NCBI RefSeq assembly: GCF_007846085.1 | Contig: NZ_VOEJ01000010.1 | Span: 87,268 to 151,267 of the forward strand | Direction: 5' to 3' | DNA length: 64,000 nucleotides | DNA from: Mucilaginibacter pallidiroseus | Lineage (GTDB): Bacteria; Bacteroidota; Bacteroidia; Sphingobacteriales; Sphingobacteriaceae | Part shown: positions 9,119 through 16,618 of the stretch, piece after piece | Position numbering within the stretch: position 1 is the stretch's first letter | Layout: each line of letters starts with the position of its first letter | Notes under the pieces: generated by a model | Told to the model about the DNA's origin: nothing | Database searches by the model: none | Seen by the model: only the letters and a program-made list of their open reading frames with translations | Program-made: the position numbers and the translations under genes

Positions 9119-9444
9119 GCCATCTTCATCTGATCGTTCAACTTGCCGGAGGCCATTAGCTTTTCAATTTCCTCGGAATTGTAGTATGTAATACCACCTA
9201 ATTTCTTGAAAGGAATGAGGCCCTTATCCCGAAGGTATTGCAGTTTGCTTTCGGACAGCCGGAGCATCTTTTTAATCTCAAAGGCTTTCAGCCAATGGTG
9301 GCCCGGCTGGCCGGTTTGTTCTTTGAGTAGCTTCTTAATATCAACGATAAGCTGTTGCTTGAAGTCGAGCAAGTCCTGAACCGTGATCAACTGATCTCGG
9401 TTGACTTTAGGGAAGTCATGTTGGATTTCATTTTGATTTGCCAT
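9115..9444 (-). CDS. Excisionase-like helix-turn-helix protein
   Basis: A 109-aa protein with a coiled N-terminal part (LLDFKQQLIVDIKKLLKEQ) and a MerR/excisionase-type winged helix at about residues 50-95 (IKKMLRLSESKLQYLRDKGL then FKKLGGITYYNSEEIEKL). Proteins of this design are common in Bacteroidetes ICEs as regulators or excision factors. It heads the leftward pair with the gene at 8798, and the 32-bp repeat lies 43 bp upstream of its start, probably as its promoter or operator. DNA binding is inferred from the fold; the target is unknown. Confidence 0.85.
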   Translation of the reverse strand: MANQNEIQHDFPKVNRDQLITVQDLLDFKQQLIVDIKKLLKEQTGQPGHHWLKAFEIKKMLRLSESKLQYLRDKGLIPFKKLGGITYYNSEEIEKLMASGKLNDQMKMA

Positions 9445-9486
9445 AGCTTAAAATTTAGCAACAGCAAATGTGAAGAACTGCAAAAT

Positions 9487-9518
9487 AAATTTATCACACC
9501 TCATGTACAAGGTAGGAT
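9487..9518. repeat. 32-bp direct repeat, copy 2 (upstream of mob-side operon)
   Basis: Identical over 32 bases to 3981-4012 and in the same orientation. It lies 43 bp upstream of the start of the excisionase-like gene at 9444. The flanking bases differ immediately on both sides, so the conserved unit is sharply bounded, as expected for a protein-binding or promoter element rather than a recent duplication of a larger segment. Confidence 0.85.
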
Positions 9519-9608
9519 GTTTTATAGATAAAAATCTCCCTGCTGCCACTTTAAACTTTAGCAAATCCGCACTACTTTTGTATAAAAACTAATTAATCGA
9601 ACGCGCAA

Positions 9609-10172
9609 ATGGAACCAACGACAATTACCTGGCTAACTGCCGACCAGATAAAAATTTTAAAATATATTGTGGTCGTTTCAGACCGAAACAATCAAGAAAT
9701 AGAATTAGGCATCATTATCTACACACGGGAATTTAACGAGCAGTATAACCTGATCAAGCAGGGTGAGGAAGATAAAACAGAAACGGATACTTTTGCGCGC
9801 TTACTGGGGGAATATCCTAAACAGAAAAATTATCCCTGCGATGATGCAGATCTGATCATTTTGAACGCAGTGAGAAAACAGTATCCTAAATCCTTCGTCA
9901 GAAATGACACCTTGTTTTTTAACGTGGACCTGGAAAAGCTGAAAGTTTTAAAAAACAGGAATGTGATCCAGGGAGCGATCTACTTTTCGCCCGAGTTCTC
10001 CTATACAGATATCTTTAAACATGTGGGCCAGTCATTTCCGGCGCCACGGATCGATTTTAACTTTTATACCAATTATGGCACACAGCATGTGCCAGTTCCA
10101 TTTTTTTACGCCAATTACCCTGCTGAAGACCAGAAAGTCTTAACGGTAATTGGGCAGATCGCCTTTGAATAA
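9609..10172 (+). CDS. Unrecognised 187-aa soluble protein beside CBASS
   Basis: I do not recognise this protein. It has no signal peptide or membrane segment, begins MEPTTITWLTADQIKILKYI and looks like a compact mixed alpha/beta protein with an aromatic-rich C-terminal third (FNFYTNYGTQHVPVPFFYANY). It is the only rightward gene between the mob operon and the CBASS genes. Its stop is 2 bp from the convergent stop of cap3. It could be a CBASS accessory protein or an independent cargo gene; nothing in the sequence decides this. Confidence 0.75.
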   Translation: MEPTTITWLTADQIKILKYIVVVSDRNNQEIELGIIIYTREFNEQYNLIKQGEEDKTETDTFARLLGEYPKQKNYPCDDADLIILNAVRKQYPKSFVRNDTLFFNVDLEKLKVLKNRNVIQGAIYFSPEFSYTDIFKHVGQSFPAPRIDFNFYTNYGTQHVPVPFFYANYPAEDQKVLTVIGQIAFE

Positions 10173-10174
10173 GA

Positions 10175-10633
10175 TCACAAGGTTAGCCGCAATTCTCTGA
10201 ACCCTTTGTTATTGACCATACGCAAATACATCCCGCTTGTCCCTTTAATTACTAGAAGCAGGAAGTCGGTTCTAAGATCGTTGTTCCTAAACTGGCTATC
10301 GATCATTTTCAGATCGGTGCCGGATGGTGTGGGAAAGGGCTCGGGATGGGTATGCCACTCGCCCAAATAAACCGTTTGCCCGTTGCTATTGTAGAATTCA
10401 TAGTCCAAAATGATTTGGGCACTGGTCTTATGCCGCTCAAAGTTGGTCCTTGAACAACGGTCCAACGGTGTGGGTACGGATAATTTGGTAATGTTGATCT
10501 GCCCGTCGATTATCTTACCAAGTATCACGCCTCCCGCTTCCGGTAGTTTTGGTTTATTTTGCGTGAACTTTTCCAGTATCGCGAGTGGTTCCGGGTGGAT
10601 AAGAATATCGTATTGATCTAATTTAAGCTGCAT
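10175..10633 (-). CDS. cap3: Cap3: JAB/JAMM deconjugating protease of type II CBASS
   Basis: A 152-aa metal-dependent isopeptidase of the JAB/MPN fold. It is expected to cleave the CD-NTase from proteins it has been conjugated to and so to limit Cap2 activity. The JAMM zinc motif is complete: Glu32 (PEAGGVILG), His94 and His96 (GEWHTHPEPF), Ser104 and Asp107 (PTPSGTD), with the canonical HxHx7Sx2D spacing. It is the last gene of the leftward capV - CD-NTase - cap2 - cap3 operon, and its start abuts the cap2 stop within one base. Confidence 0.93.
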   Translation of the reverse strand: MQLKLDQYDILIHPEPLAILEKFTQNKPKLPEAGGVILGKIIDGQINITKLSVPTPLDRCSRTNFERHKTSAQIILDYEFYNSNGQTVYLGEWHTHPEPFPTPSGTDLKMIDSQFRNNDLRTDFLLLVIKGTSGMYLRMVNNKGFRELRLTL

Positions 10634-12387
10634 TATATCGCGTTTGTGGTTAACTGATGAGATCGCAAAGTATTGCCGAAGTCGGAAAGTTGCAGGTCCT
10701 GTGCAACGGCCAGCGACAGGTCGCCTGCATAGCTGATAGCAATGTTGGTATCGGGCGGTTCTGCAATTATCCGATATAATTCGGGGATCAGGTGCGCAAA
10801 AAAGAGGCTGATGGCAGCCTTACCATAAGGAACGTAGGAGCCCTGGCATCCTGCTTCGCGAAGCAGGGTCTGCCGGCCGGGATCAGCATAAGTTTCGGCA
10901 GAGATGACATTGTACCGGTAATATCCATTGGTCTCCAGGTCTTTTAAGGAAAAACCGGTGGATGGCCGTATATATAAAGCGTGACCACCTGCCAGATAAG
11001 GCTCTACCCAAAAGAGCATCACCGGACGCCCGATGATCCCTTCACTTAAAGATTCCAAAACATAATTCTCGATCGCGTCTTTGCCGATGGCACAAAATAT
11101 CACATCCATCGTATTCATCAGACCTGACCGAGACCTGATCATATCCACAATGGAACCCTTATGGGTGTGAACATGCAGGAATGGGTTTTGGAACGTGAGA
11201 TATTTAGCCAGGGCATCGACCTTGGCCTTTCCGACCTCGTTAAAACTGAGTAAATGCCGGTTCACATTTTCTAAGGCAAATATATCGGGGTCGCATAAAA
11301 CAAACTCGGAAACCTCCAGGCTGTTCAGGCCACTCAAAAGATTGGAGCCGATGCTACCCAAACCAGCCACCATAAATTTATAAGCAGGTTTCGTGTTTAG
11401 GATGCCATCAGTTCGTTTTTGCAGTCGGGTCTGGCTAAAATATTTGAACGCGATGCGGGCAACCGCTTTTGACGGTTGCACCGTGTCCAGAACATTCAAA
11501 CTCGTGAGTGAGGTTCTACGCCAACCGTCGATCTTAGCCTGGATCGCTGGAATATAAAACCCGAAAAATACCAGTTGTCCGTTTACTTCCAATGAAAAAG
11601 CGAATATTTTCGGGCCAAAACTTTGATTTAAATAGCGCTTAACAGCACTCCATTGTGAACTGAAGTGTTCCCGCAGATAGCTGATGAGCCTCCGGTTATC
11701 GATATAGAAAGGCGGTACCAGATGGCCGATCTGACCTAAGTAAAAATAGGCCTGTTCTGTCACCTTGTGTCCCCTCGTCTTAAAAAATGCTATGACCTGT
11801 TGTGATTGTTCTGATCCTGAACTCATCAGGAAATCGACGTTATGATAAGCAGGCGATAACAGATGGCCGGGATGAACACCGGGCGCTATCGCATCGATAC
11901 CATCACCAAGGTAAGCTTCAAAGACCTGGTCTTTCGGGTCATAAACATTCGCCCAATAAGCAACGATCTCATCCACAAAGTCCCCGTTATTCACGCCAGT
12001 GATACCGTCCGAAATGATAGTCGCCGCCTGTTTCAGACAAGCCTTTATAATTTCAGCGGGCCGGTCAGGGTCAAGCTTGATATTTTCATTATCAAAAAGA
12101 CATATATTCCGGCGGTCATCTATATGCGGAACATATTTTATCTTTTCATAATCATCCTCAGCTAAATAAATGACTGGCAACGAAAGCGGAAAATCATCCT
12201 TCAGTTCCACTAGTACCGTAAAATCTGTTACCCCTTCGGGCAATGGAACTTCAAGGGTCACCTTCCATTGTTCGATCTTCTTTGGTGTACCCAACCGTGT
12301 TTTTACGTCAACGGTTGTTTTCTCTATCGTGAATATCTTGGCCAGATCTTCGAACGCGCGCTCCCGTAACTGGTCAAAATCCATCAT
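10633..12387 (-). CDS. cap2: Cap2: E2-E1 ubiquitin-ligation-like fusion of type II CBASS
   Basis: A 584-aa protein that fuses an E2-like domain to an E1/ThiF adenylation domain. In studied systems Cap2 activates the C-terminus of the CD-NTase and ligates it to a target, priming second-messenger synthesis. The E2 half (about residues 1-150) carries a candidate catalytic Cys96 (RRNICLFD) after a conserved Pro-rich stretch (FPLSLPVIYL). The E1 half has the nucleotide-binding loop VAGLGSIGSNLL near residue 340, then CDPDIFALENVNRHLL, and a candidate E1 cysteine, Cys514 (REAGCQGSYVPYG). It starts 5 bp after the CD-NTase stop. Domain calls are firm; the two cysteines are assigned by context. Confidence 0.94.
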   Translation of the reverse strand: MMDFDQLRERAFEDLAKIFTIEKTTVDVKTRLGTPKKIEQWKVTLEVPLPEGVTDFTVLVELKDDFPLSLPVIYLAEDDYEKIKYVPHIDDRRNICLFDNENIKLDPDRPAEIIKACLKQAATIISDGITGVNNGDFVDEIVAYWANVYDPKDQVFEAYLGDGIDAIAPGVHPGHLLSPAYHNVDFLMSSGSEQSQQVIAFFKTRGHKVTEQAYFYLGQIGHLVPPFYIDNRRLISYLREHFSSQWSAVKRYLNQSFGPKIFAFSLEVNGQLVFFGFYIPAIQAKIDGWRRTSLTSLNVLDTVQPSKAVARIAFKYFSQTRLQKRTDGILNTKPAYKFMVAGLGSIGSNLLSGLNSLEVSEFVLCDPDIFALENVNRHLLSFNEVGKAKVDALAKYLTFQNPFLHVHTHKGSIVDMIRSRSGLMNTMDVIFCAIGKDAIENYVLESLSEGIIGRPVMLFWVEPYLAGGHALYIRPSTGFSLKDLETNGYYRYNVISAETYADPGRQTLLREAGCQGSYVPYGKAAISLFFAHLIPELYRIIAEPPDTNIAISYAGDLSLAVAQDLQLSDFGNTLRSHQLTTNAI

Positions 12388-12392
12388 CAGGC

Positions 12393-13388
12393 TTAAGCAC
12401 TTTTGGCGTTACTGGTAACTACTGCTGGCGAAGCGAAACTCTTGGCGCCCTCATCTTCATCTTTAGCATTGGCGCAAGAAAACCTTGAACCCAAATGTTT
12501 TTGCCATTTATGGCAGGCATTCTTCGGGTTGGTCTCGTTGATCGCCTGCTTAGCAGAATCGAGGAAAGATTTTAGCTTATCCATGAAATACTGCTGGTAG
12601 CTGAACCCGTCCATGACATTTTCACCAGCAGGGACCGTAGGACGCAGACATTGAAAGCGGTAACTGAGCGTGTTGTAAATATTCTCCAACGTATCTTTGA
12701 AGCCAACGTCATCACGACTATTCGCGCTGAAATTATTGGCAGCCCATATCGTCATCACAAAACCGGTAGGCATTTTCTTCGAATTATCCTGATAGTTCTG
12801 ATAATCGCACCAGGCTTTCAGGTATTTGACGAACCTGCGCAACTGCTCATTCTTGGCAGCCTGATCATTGAACCAGTTGCTGAATGCACGCGGATCACTA
12901 GGGCTCCAGCCATCCCTTTTGTGAGCCAGTTTGGGTTCATCGGGATAAGCCTCATCAATGAAATAAATGGGCTGGTCAATATGGCGACCGTCCGAAAACT
13001 TTGTACGTACACAGGTATTTTTATCAACCGGGGGAACACCCGTGTAGCCGTCCACCGCATCCCATATCCAGTTATGATAGGTCTGCACACTTTTACGTTG
13101 GCTTAGCGGCCCGATAAAATAGATCCCGTCATCGGTATCGTATTTGGTGATTGTTTTGGTAATCCCGTCCTGTTCAATAGTTCGTGGTATCGGGTTAATC
13201 GTCGTCTTCATTTCCGAAGAGCCCTGTGAGGTAAATTTAGGTTTGATCTCATCCTTGTGGTTCTGTTTGAAATCTTCCCTGATTCGGTCACGCAGATTCT
13301 TGCGTGACTTTTTTAACTTCTTTTTCCGGTCGTGGGTCAGTGAGATACTGGCATTGAAATCGGTAAATTGATCGTGACAATTGGCCAT
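12393..13388 (-). CDS. CD-NTase (DncV-like cyclic nucleotide synthase) of CBASS
   Basis: A 331-aa nucleotidyltransferase that should sense infection and make a cyclic di- or trinucleotide. The polymerase-beta-like site is visible as Gly56-Ser57 (SQGSSEMKTTI), Asp84 and Asp86 (KYDTDDGIYF) and a third acidic residue, probably Asp138 (GRHIDQPIYF). The C-terminus is a flexible tail ending in Ala (TSNAKSA), consistent with use of the terminal residue by Cap2. It lies 3 bp after capV and 5 bp before cap2. The product nucleotide cannot be told from sequence; DncV-type enzymes paired with patatins usually make 3',3'-cGAMP. Confidence 0.93.
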   Translation of the reverse strand: MANCHDQFTDFNASISLTHDRKKKLKKSRKNLRDRIREDFKQNHKDEIKPKFTSQGSSEMKTTINPIPRTIEQDGITKTITKYDTDDGIYFIGPLSQRKSVQTYHNWIWDAVDGYTGVPPVDKNTCVRTKFSDGRHIDQPIYFIDEAYPDEPKLAHKRDGWSPSDPRAFSNWFNDQAAKNEQLRRFVKYLKAWCDYQNYQDNSKKMPTGFVMTIWAANNFSANSRDDVGFKDTLENIYNTLSYRFQCLRPTVPAGENVMDGFSYQQYFMDKLKSFLDSAKQAINETNPKNACHKWQKHLGSRFSCANAKDEDEGAKSFASPAVVTSNAKSA

Positions 13389-13391
13389 AAT

Positions 13392-14432
13392 TTAGTTGGT
13401 TTTATAAAGTTTCTGTTTTTTAAAAAAATCTGCGATCTCTGGCTTTTTCCGATATATATCGCCCATGTCGTTGCCTTTGCCGCGGATCAGGTCCAATGCA
13501 GCGGGTGTTGCTACGTCCAATTGGACCAGTTCTTCCTGAGAGCTGGATATTTCGGATGAGGGTATTCTAAGATAATCTACCGGCAGGTCATTAAGCGTCG
13601 CAATTTTCTTCATGAAAAAATCGGTAAAAAAACCCTGCCCGGTAAAGGAAGTCTCGAATAGTTCGTCTTTCCAATCCAGGAAGGAACGGTTCCGTTTCAA
13701 GCCTGTGGGCTTTCCGCCGGTGAGTGAAAGGCTGCTGATCGACAATATTTTAAGCTTATCATATGGCTTGCCCTTTCCTACAAAGTATTGCAAAGCCTCC
13801 AAGTAGCCCACTAAGGTGGGATTATTGCCCCAAACGCCGCCATCGATAAATTGCTTGTTATCGTAATAAGGGATCTCTGCCATTGGAAAATAAGTAGGCG
13901 CGGCGCTGGTGGCCAGGGCAACATCTACATAAAACGCCTTATTATCCCGGTTAAGATCACCTTCCTTATGATCGAACTTAAAGATGAATGGTCTGGCTTC
14001 GGTCACGTTGTAACTGGGAATACATAGCAGGTTGTTACTTTCACCGATCTTTCTTTCGCCAAAGATCTTCACTAAAGCTTCCTTCAGATTCTTATCTGTA
14101 AATTTACCGCCGTTGGCCAGTTGTTTGATGGTGCCATTGCTGTATTTTTTGCCCCTGAACTTGATCTTCCGGAAAGTCGGGAAAATTTTAGGGCCTTCGT
14201 TATCGTAGAAATCGCAAATCTCGGCGGCTGGTATTTTGAGCGACAAGGCCAGCGCGATCAACCCGCCCGTGGATGTGCCACAGAACATATCAAAATAGTC
14301 AGACAGCCGGCAATCAAATTTCTCTTCCAGATGCTTTAATACCGTAGCACTGTAAAGGCCTTTAATTCCCCCTCCGTCAATCGATAGTATTTTAAAAACA
14401 TTTTCTTCTTGTTGCGTAGTTGTTTCCTGCAT
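13392..14432 (-). CDS. capV: CapV: patatin-like phospholipase effector of CBASS
   Basis: A 346-aa patatin-fold lipase expected to be activated by the cyclic nucleotide and to degrade the inner membrane, killing the infected cell. The oxyanion loop is GGGIKG (residues 20-25), the nucleophile elbow CGTSTGG gives Ser54, and the DGG motif (FIDGGVWGNNP) gives Asp197, completing the Ser-Asp dyad. The length matches known CapV proteins. It is the first gene of the leftward operon capV - CD-NTase - cap2 - cap3, the same order as in the Vibrio cholerae CBASS island. The 238-bp gap upstream should hold the promoter. Confidence 0.94.
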   Translation of the reverse strand: MQETTTQQEENVFKILSIDGGGIKGLYSATVLKHLEEKFDCRLSDYFDMFCGTSTGGLIALALSLKIPAAEICDFYDNEGPKIFPTFRKIKFRGKKYSNGTIKQLANGGKFTDKNLKEALVKIFGERKIGESNNLLCIPSYNVTEARPFIFKFDHKEGDLNRDNKAFYVDVALATSAAPTYFPMAEIPYYDNKQFIDGGVWGNNPTLVGYLEALQYFVGKGKPYDKLKILSISSLSLTGGKPTGLKRNRSFLDWKDELFETSFTGQGFFTDFFMKKIATLNDLPVDYLRIPSSEISSSQEELVQLDVATPAALDLIRGKGNDMGDIYRKKPEIADFFKKQKLYKTN

Positions 14433-14627
14433 ATCGGCTCATTTACAGAGCTCTGTCATATACGATGCCAAATTGAATGCAGTAAAATATGTCAACCATC
14501 AGACATATCAGTCCTTAGCTATCTGGCACTGTTGACACTAAATTTGTTTGCTCAAAATATTTATCCACAAAATTTCGGACAGCCGGATTGACAGTAATCA
14601 ACATAACAACCATGCTAAGTTGCTGTC

Positions 14628-14640
14628 AAAGTGTCACTTT
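14628..14640. promoter_or_regulatory. 13-bp palindrome upstream of capV
   Basis: AAAGTG-T-CACTTT is a perfect palindrome in the 238-bp gap between the DUF305-like gene and capV. Both flanking genes read leftward, so it could be an operator for the CBASS operon or part of the 3' end of the DUF305-like gene. No regulator is linked to it; this is a motif observation only. Confidence 0.3.
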
Positions 14641-14670
14641 CAAAAAAAAATTACCCCGCGATGTTCTTAA

Positions 14671-15096
14671 TCAGTGGTTCTGCTGCAAGCTATTGATCAG
14701 TGCTTTCATTTTCGCGATCTCTTTTTTCTGTGCAGCGATGATTCCGTCGGCCAATTTACGAACCCTCGGATCAGTAATGTGGGCGTTTTGACTTGTCATT
14801 ATCGCAATGGATTGGTGCGAGATCATTCCTATCATGTATTGTATATCAGCTACACCAACCTTTATGTGCACGCCTGCGAAGGCCAGGAGAAGCACAATGA
14901 ACGACGATACTGTGATCACTATATTTTTCTTTTTATCCGGGTACATCATTGTTATCATCAGCAACATGAGCAAGGCCATTGCTGCAATCATCATTAGTGT
15001 CATATAAATACGGGTCATATTAATGTAGATGTGCTCCACGGAATCAGCGTTCAGGAATATGATCGCGAACATCAGTACAAAGGATATGGCCAGCAT
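14671..15096 (-). CDS. DUF305-like membrane protein
   Basis: A 141-aa protein with three hydrophobic helices (about residues 1-18, 30-50, 58-78) and a C-terminal part (MIGMISHQSIAIMTSQNAH then VRKLADGIIAAQKKEIAKMK) that resembles DUF305, although the usual HH pair is reduced to SHQ. Such proteins are frequent ICE cargo, often near metal-resistance genes. Here the neighbours are CBASS and the Septu-like pair. The reading frame is open further upstream (family-like residues LDNYGKFGL) but hits a stop with no ATG, so either a rare start is used or the 5' end is damaged. Confidence 0.7.
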   Translation of the reverse strand: MLAISFVLMFAIIFLNADSVEHIYINMTRIYMTLMMIAAMALLMLLMITMMYPDKKKNIVITVSSFIVLLLAFAGVHIKVGVADIQYMIGMISHQSIAIMTSQNAHITDPRVRKLADGIIAAQKKEIAKMKALINSLQQNH

Positions 15097-15195
15097 CAGG
15101 CCAAATTTTCCGTAATTATCTAGTAATTTGTGAAACAGCTATTTTAGCATGAAGGAAGCAAGCCTGAGCAATTTAAAAAGTAAAGCTTAAGAATA

Positions 15196-15786
15196 ATGAT
15201 GAAATATAAAGACCTGGACCCACAGAAATACCCTAAACTGTTGGAAGACGCCGTAAAAAAACTAACACTTACTTTGGAAAGGGACAGTAAAGTTTTAACG
15301 GAGATGAACAACTCATTGAACTGGATCGTCACATTGCTTGGCGTAATATTGGCTACGGGTATCAGTTATTTCAAGAACGTGTCGCCTTGTAGCCTTTCGT
15401 TTACCTTGCTTTATGCCAGTCGGATCGGATTTTGTTTCGCGGTGCTTTCGCTGATCATCCATAAAATATTCCTGGTCCGGTATGAAACAGCCAAATTCCA
15501 ATATCTCAATTCTTTAAATACCCACGAGTTGGAATTAAAGTATGATCAGCGATTACTATCAAAAAACATTATCCAGGATAGCAATTTCTTTATCGTAGAA
15601 TTTATCAATAATTTTCGCAACGGTCAATATATACCCCATCCTGAAATTGATAACCGCGCAAAGGAATTTCTAAAACTGGATAAAACGATCATCAGTTGTG
15701 CACGCATCTTGAAGTTTACGTTCTGGCTTAGCATGATCATTTTTATTTTGAATGCGGCGGCCGTGTTTTACCTGATATTGGCCTAG
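15196..15786 (+). CDS. Unrecognised 196-aa multi-pass membrane protein beside HNH nuclease
   Basis: A helical N-terminal segment (residues 1-40) is followed by two membrane helices (about 42-62 and 68-92), a soluble middle part of about 75 residues and a last membrane helix (about 170-195). This layout resembles small membrane effectors of defence systems such as SLATT-type proteins, but I see no defining motif. It reads rightward and its stop is 1 bp from the convergent stop of the HNH gene. It may belong to the defence cargo; the function is unknown. Confidence 0.75.
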   Translation: MMKYKDLDPQKYPKLLEDAVKKLTLTLERDSKVLTEMNNSLNWIVTLLGVILATGISYFKNVSPCSLSFTLLYASRIGFCFAVLSLIIHKIFLVRYETAKFQYLNSLNTHELELKYDQRLLSKNIIQDSNFFIVEFINNFRNGQYIPHPEIDNRAKEFLKLDKTIISCARILKFTFWLSMIIFILNAAAVFYLILA

Positions 15787-15787
15787 A

Positions 15788-16618
15788 CTATTCATAATCT
15801 ATCAAAAAATCATCGTTGTTGATGAGCTCTAATTTCAAGACCGATTGCCAATAGTTTTGGCCGAAGGCGATCTGTTCCTTGCGGATGGTTTCCAATACAA
15901 ACTGTCTCGTTTCCTGAAGGGTATGGTTTTCACGGTAAGGCTCTATAACAGACCGGAAAGTTGTGATCACGGTATCCGCTTCGTCGGAAAAACGCTCATA
16001 CAGGTTTAATTTGCTGTAGTGATCGACCAGCAATGCAAAAAGCCGGGCATCCACTCCGTTCCTGTTCTCCAGGTAAAACGCAGTTGCCATACTGGTAAAA
16101 CCGATATCGACCGTGACGAACAAATATTGCACGGCTGGTAATGTATCCAAATAAAGATTTAAAACGGTCCGTTGTCCCGCATTCCGCCATCGGGACCCTT
16201 TTCTTGGGTTACAATCGCCGCAACAACACAACAAATTTTTAGGGTGAACTATAAATTCCGGAAAGTCCCCCTGTGGAACAAAATGATCAAAGGTACTGAT
16301 GCTGTTGATCGTACAATACTGGCATTTGACGAGCCTTCCAGATGGTGTTGTTGTTAGCCTGTCTTTAAGTTTGCTCAATGTCGCGCTATCATATTCATAT
16401 AATTCGCCAAGATCGGCCTTATCCTGGTTCACATAACCATGGGCATTCAGAGATTGCAAATCGTTGGCAGCAAAAGACTGATCGTAGCGATCAAAGAGTA
16501 AACGCATATTAGCATCCATTGCGGTCAATCTTGCAACAAGCGCAGCATCGCGTTTCCTTGATCTCACCAGCTCATAAAACGCAAAAGAATCTTCATCATA
16601 GGACCTAAGATTCTTCAT
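15788..16618 (-). CDS. HNH endonuclease of a Septu-like pair (PtuB-like)
   Basis: A 276-aa protein with a zinc-dependent HNH core. Cys99 and Cys102 (KCQYC) and Cys133 and Cys136 (CCGDCNPRKGSRW) form the zinc knuckles, with Asp111-His112 (STFDHFVP) and Asn128 (PKNLL) as the catalytic and metal residues. Flanking helical regions make up the rest. The start overlaps the 3' end of the ATPase gene by 14 bp, so the two are cotranslated. An ATPase plus HNH nuclease gene pair is the composition of Septu (PtuA-PtuB). Nuclease fold is firm; the system name is an inference. Confidence 0.87.
   Translation of the reverse strand: MKNLRSYDEDSFAFYELVRSRKRDAALVARLTAMDANMRLLFDRYDQSFAANDLQSLNAHGYVNQDKADLGELYEYDSATLSKLKDRLTTTPSGRLVKCQYCTINSISTFDHFVPQGDFPEFIVHPKNLLCCCGDCNPRKGSRWRNAGQRTVLNLYLDTLPAVQYLFVTVDIGFTSMATAFYLENRNGVDARLFALLVDHYSKLNLYERFSDEADTVITTFRSVIEPYRENHTLQETRQFVLETIRKEQIAFGQNYWQSVLKLELINNDDFLIDYE

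Noticed and set aside
8726..9133. A 135-codon plus-strand frame opposite the two small ICE genes
   Set aside because: The minus-strand genes at 8798 and 9115 overlap by 4 bp as a coupled pair and one has a clear HTH; the plus frame has no recognisable feature.
14433..14670. A possible small gene between capV and the DUF305-like gene
   Set aside because: Frames on both strands are short and lack family resemblance; the stretch is better read as the CBASS promoter region.
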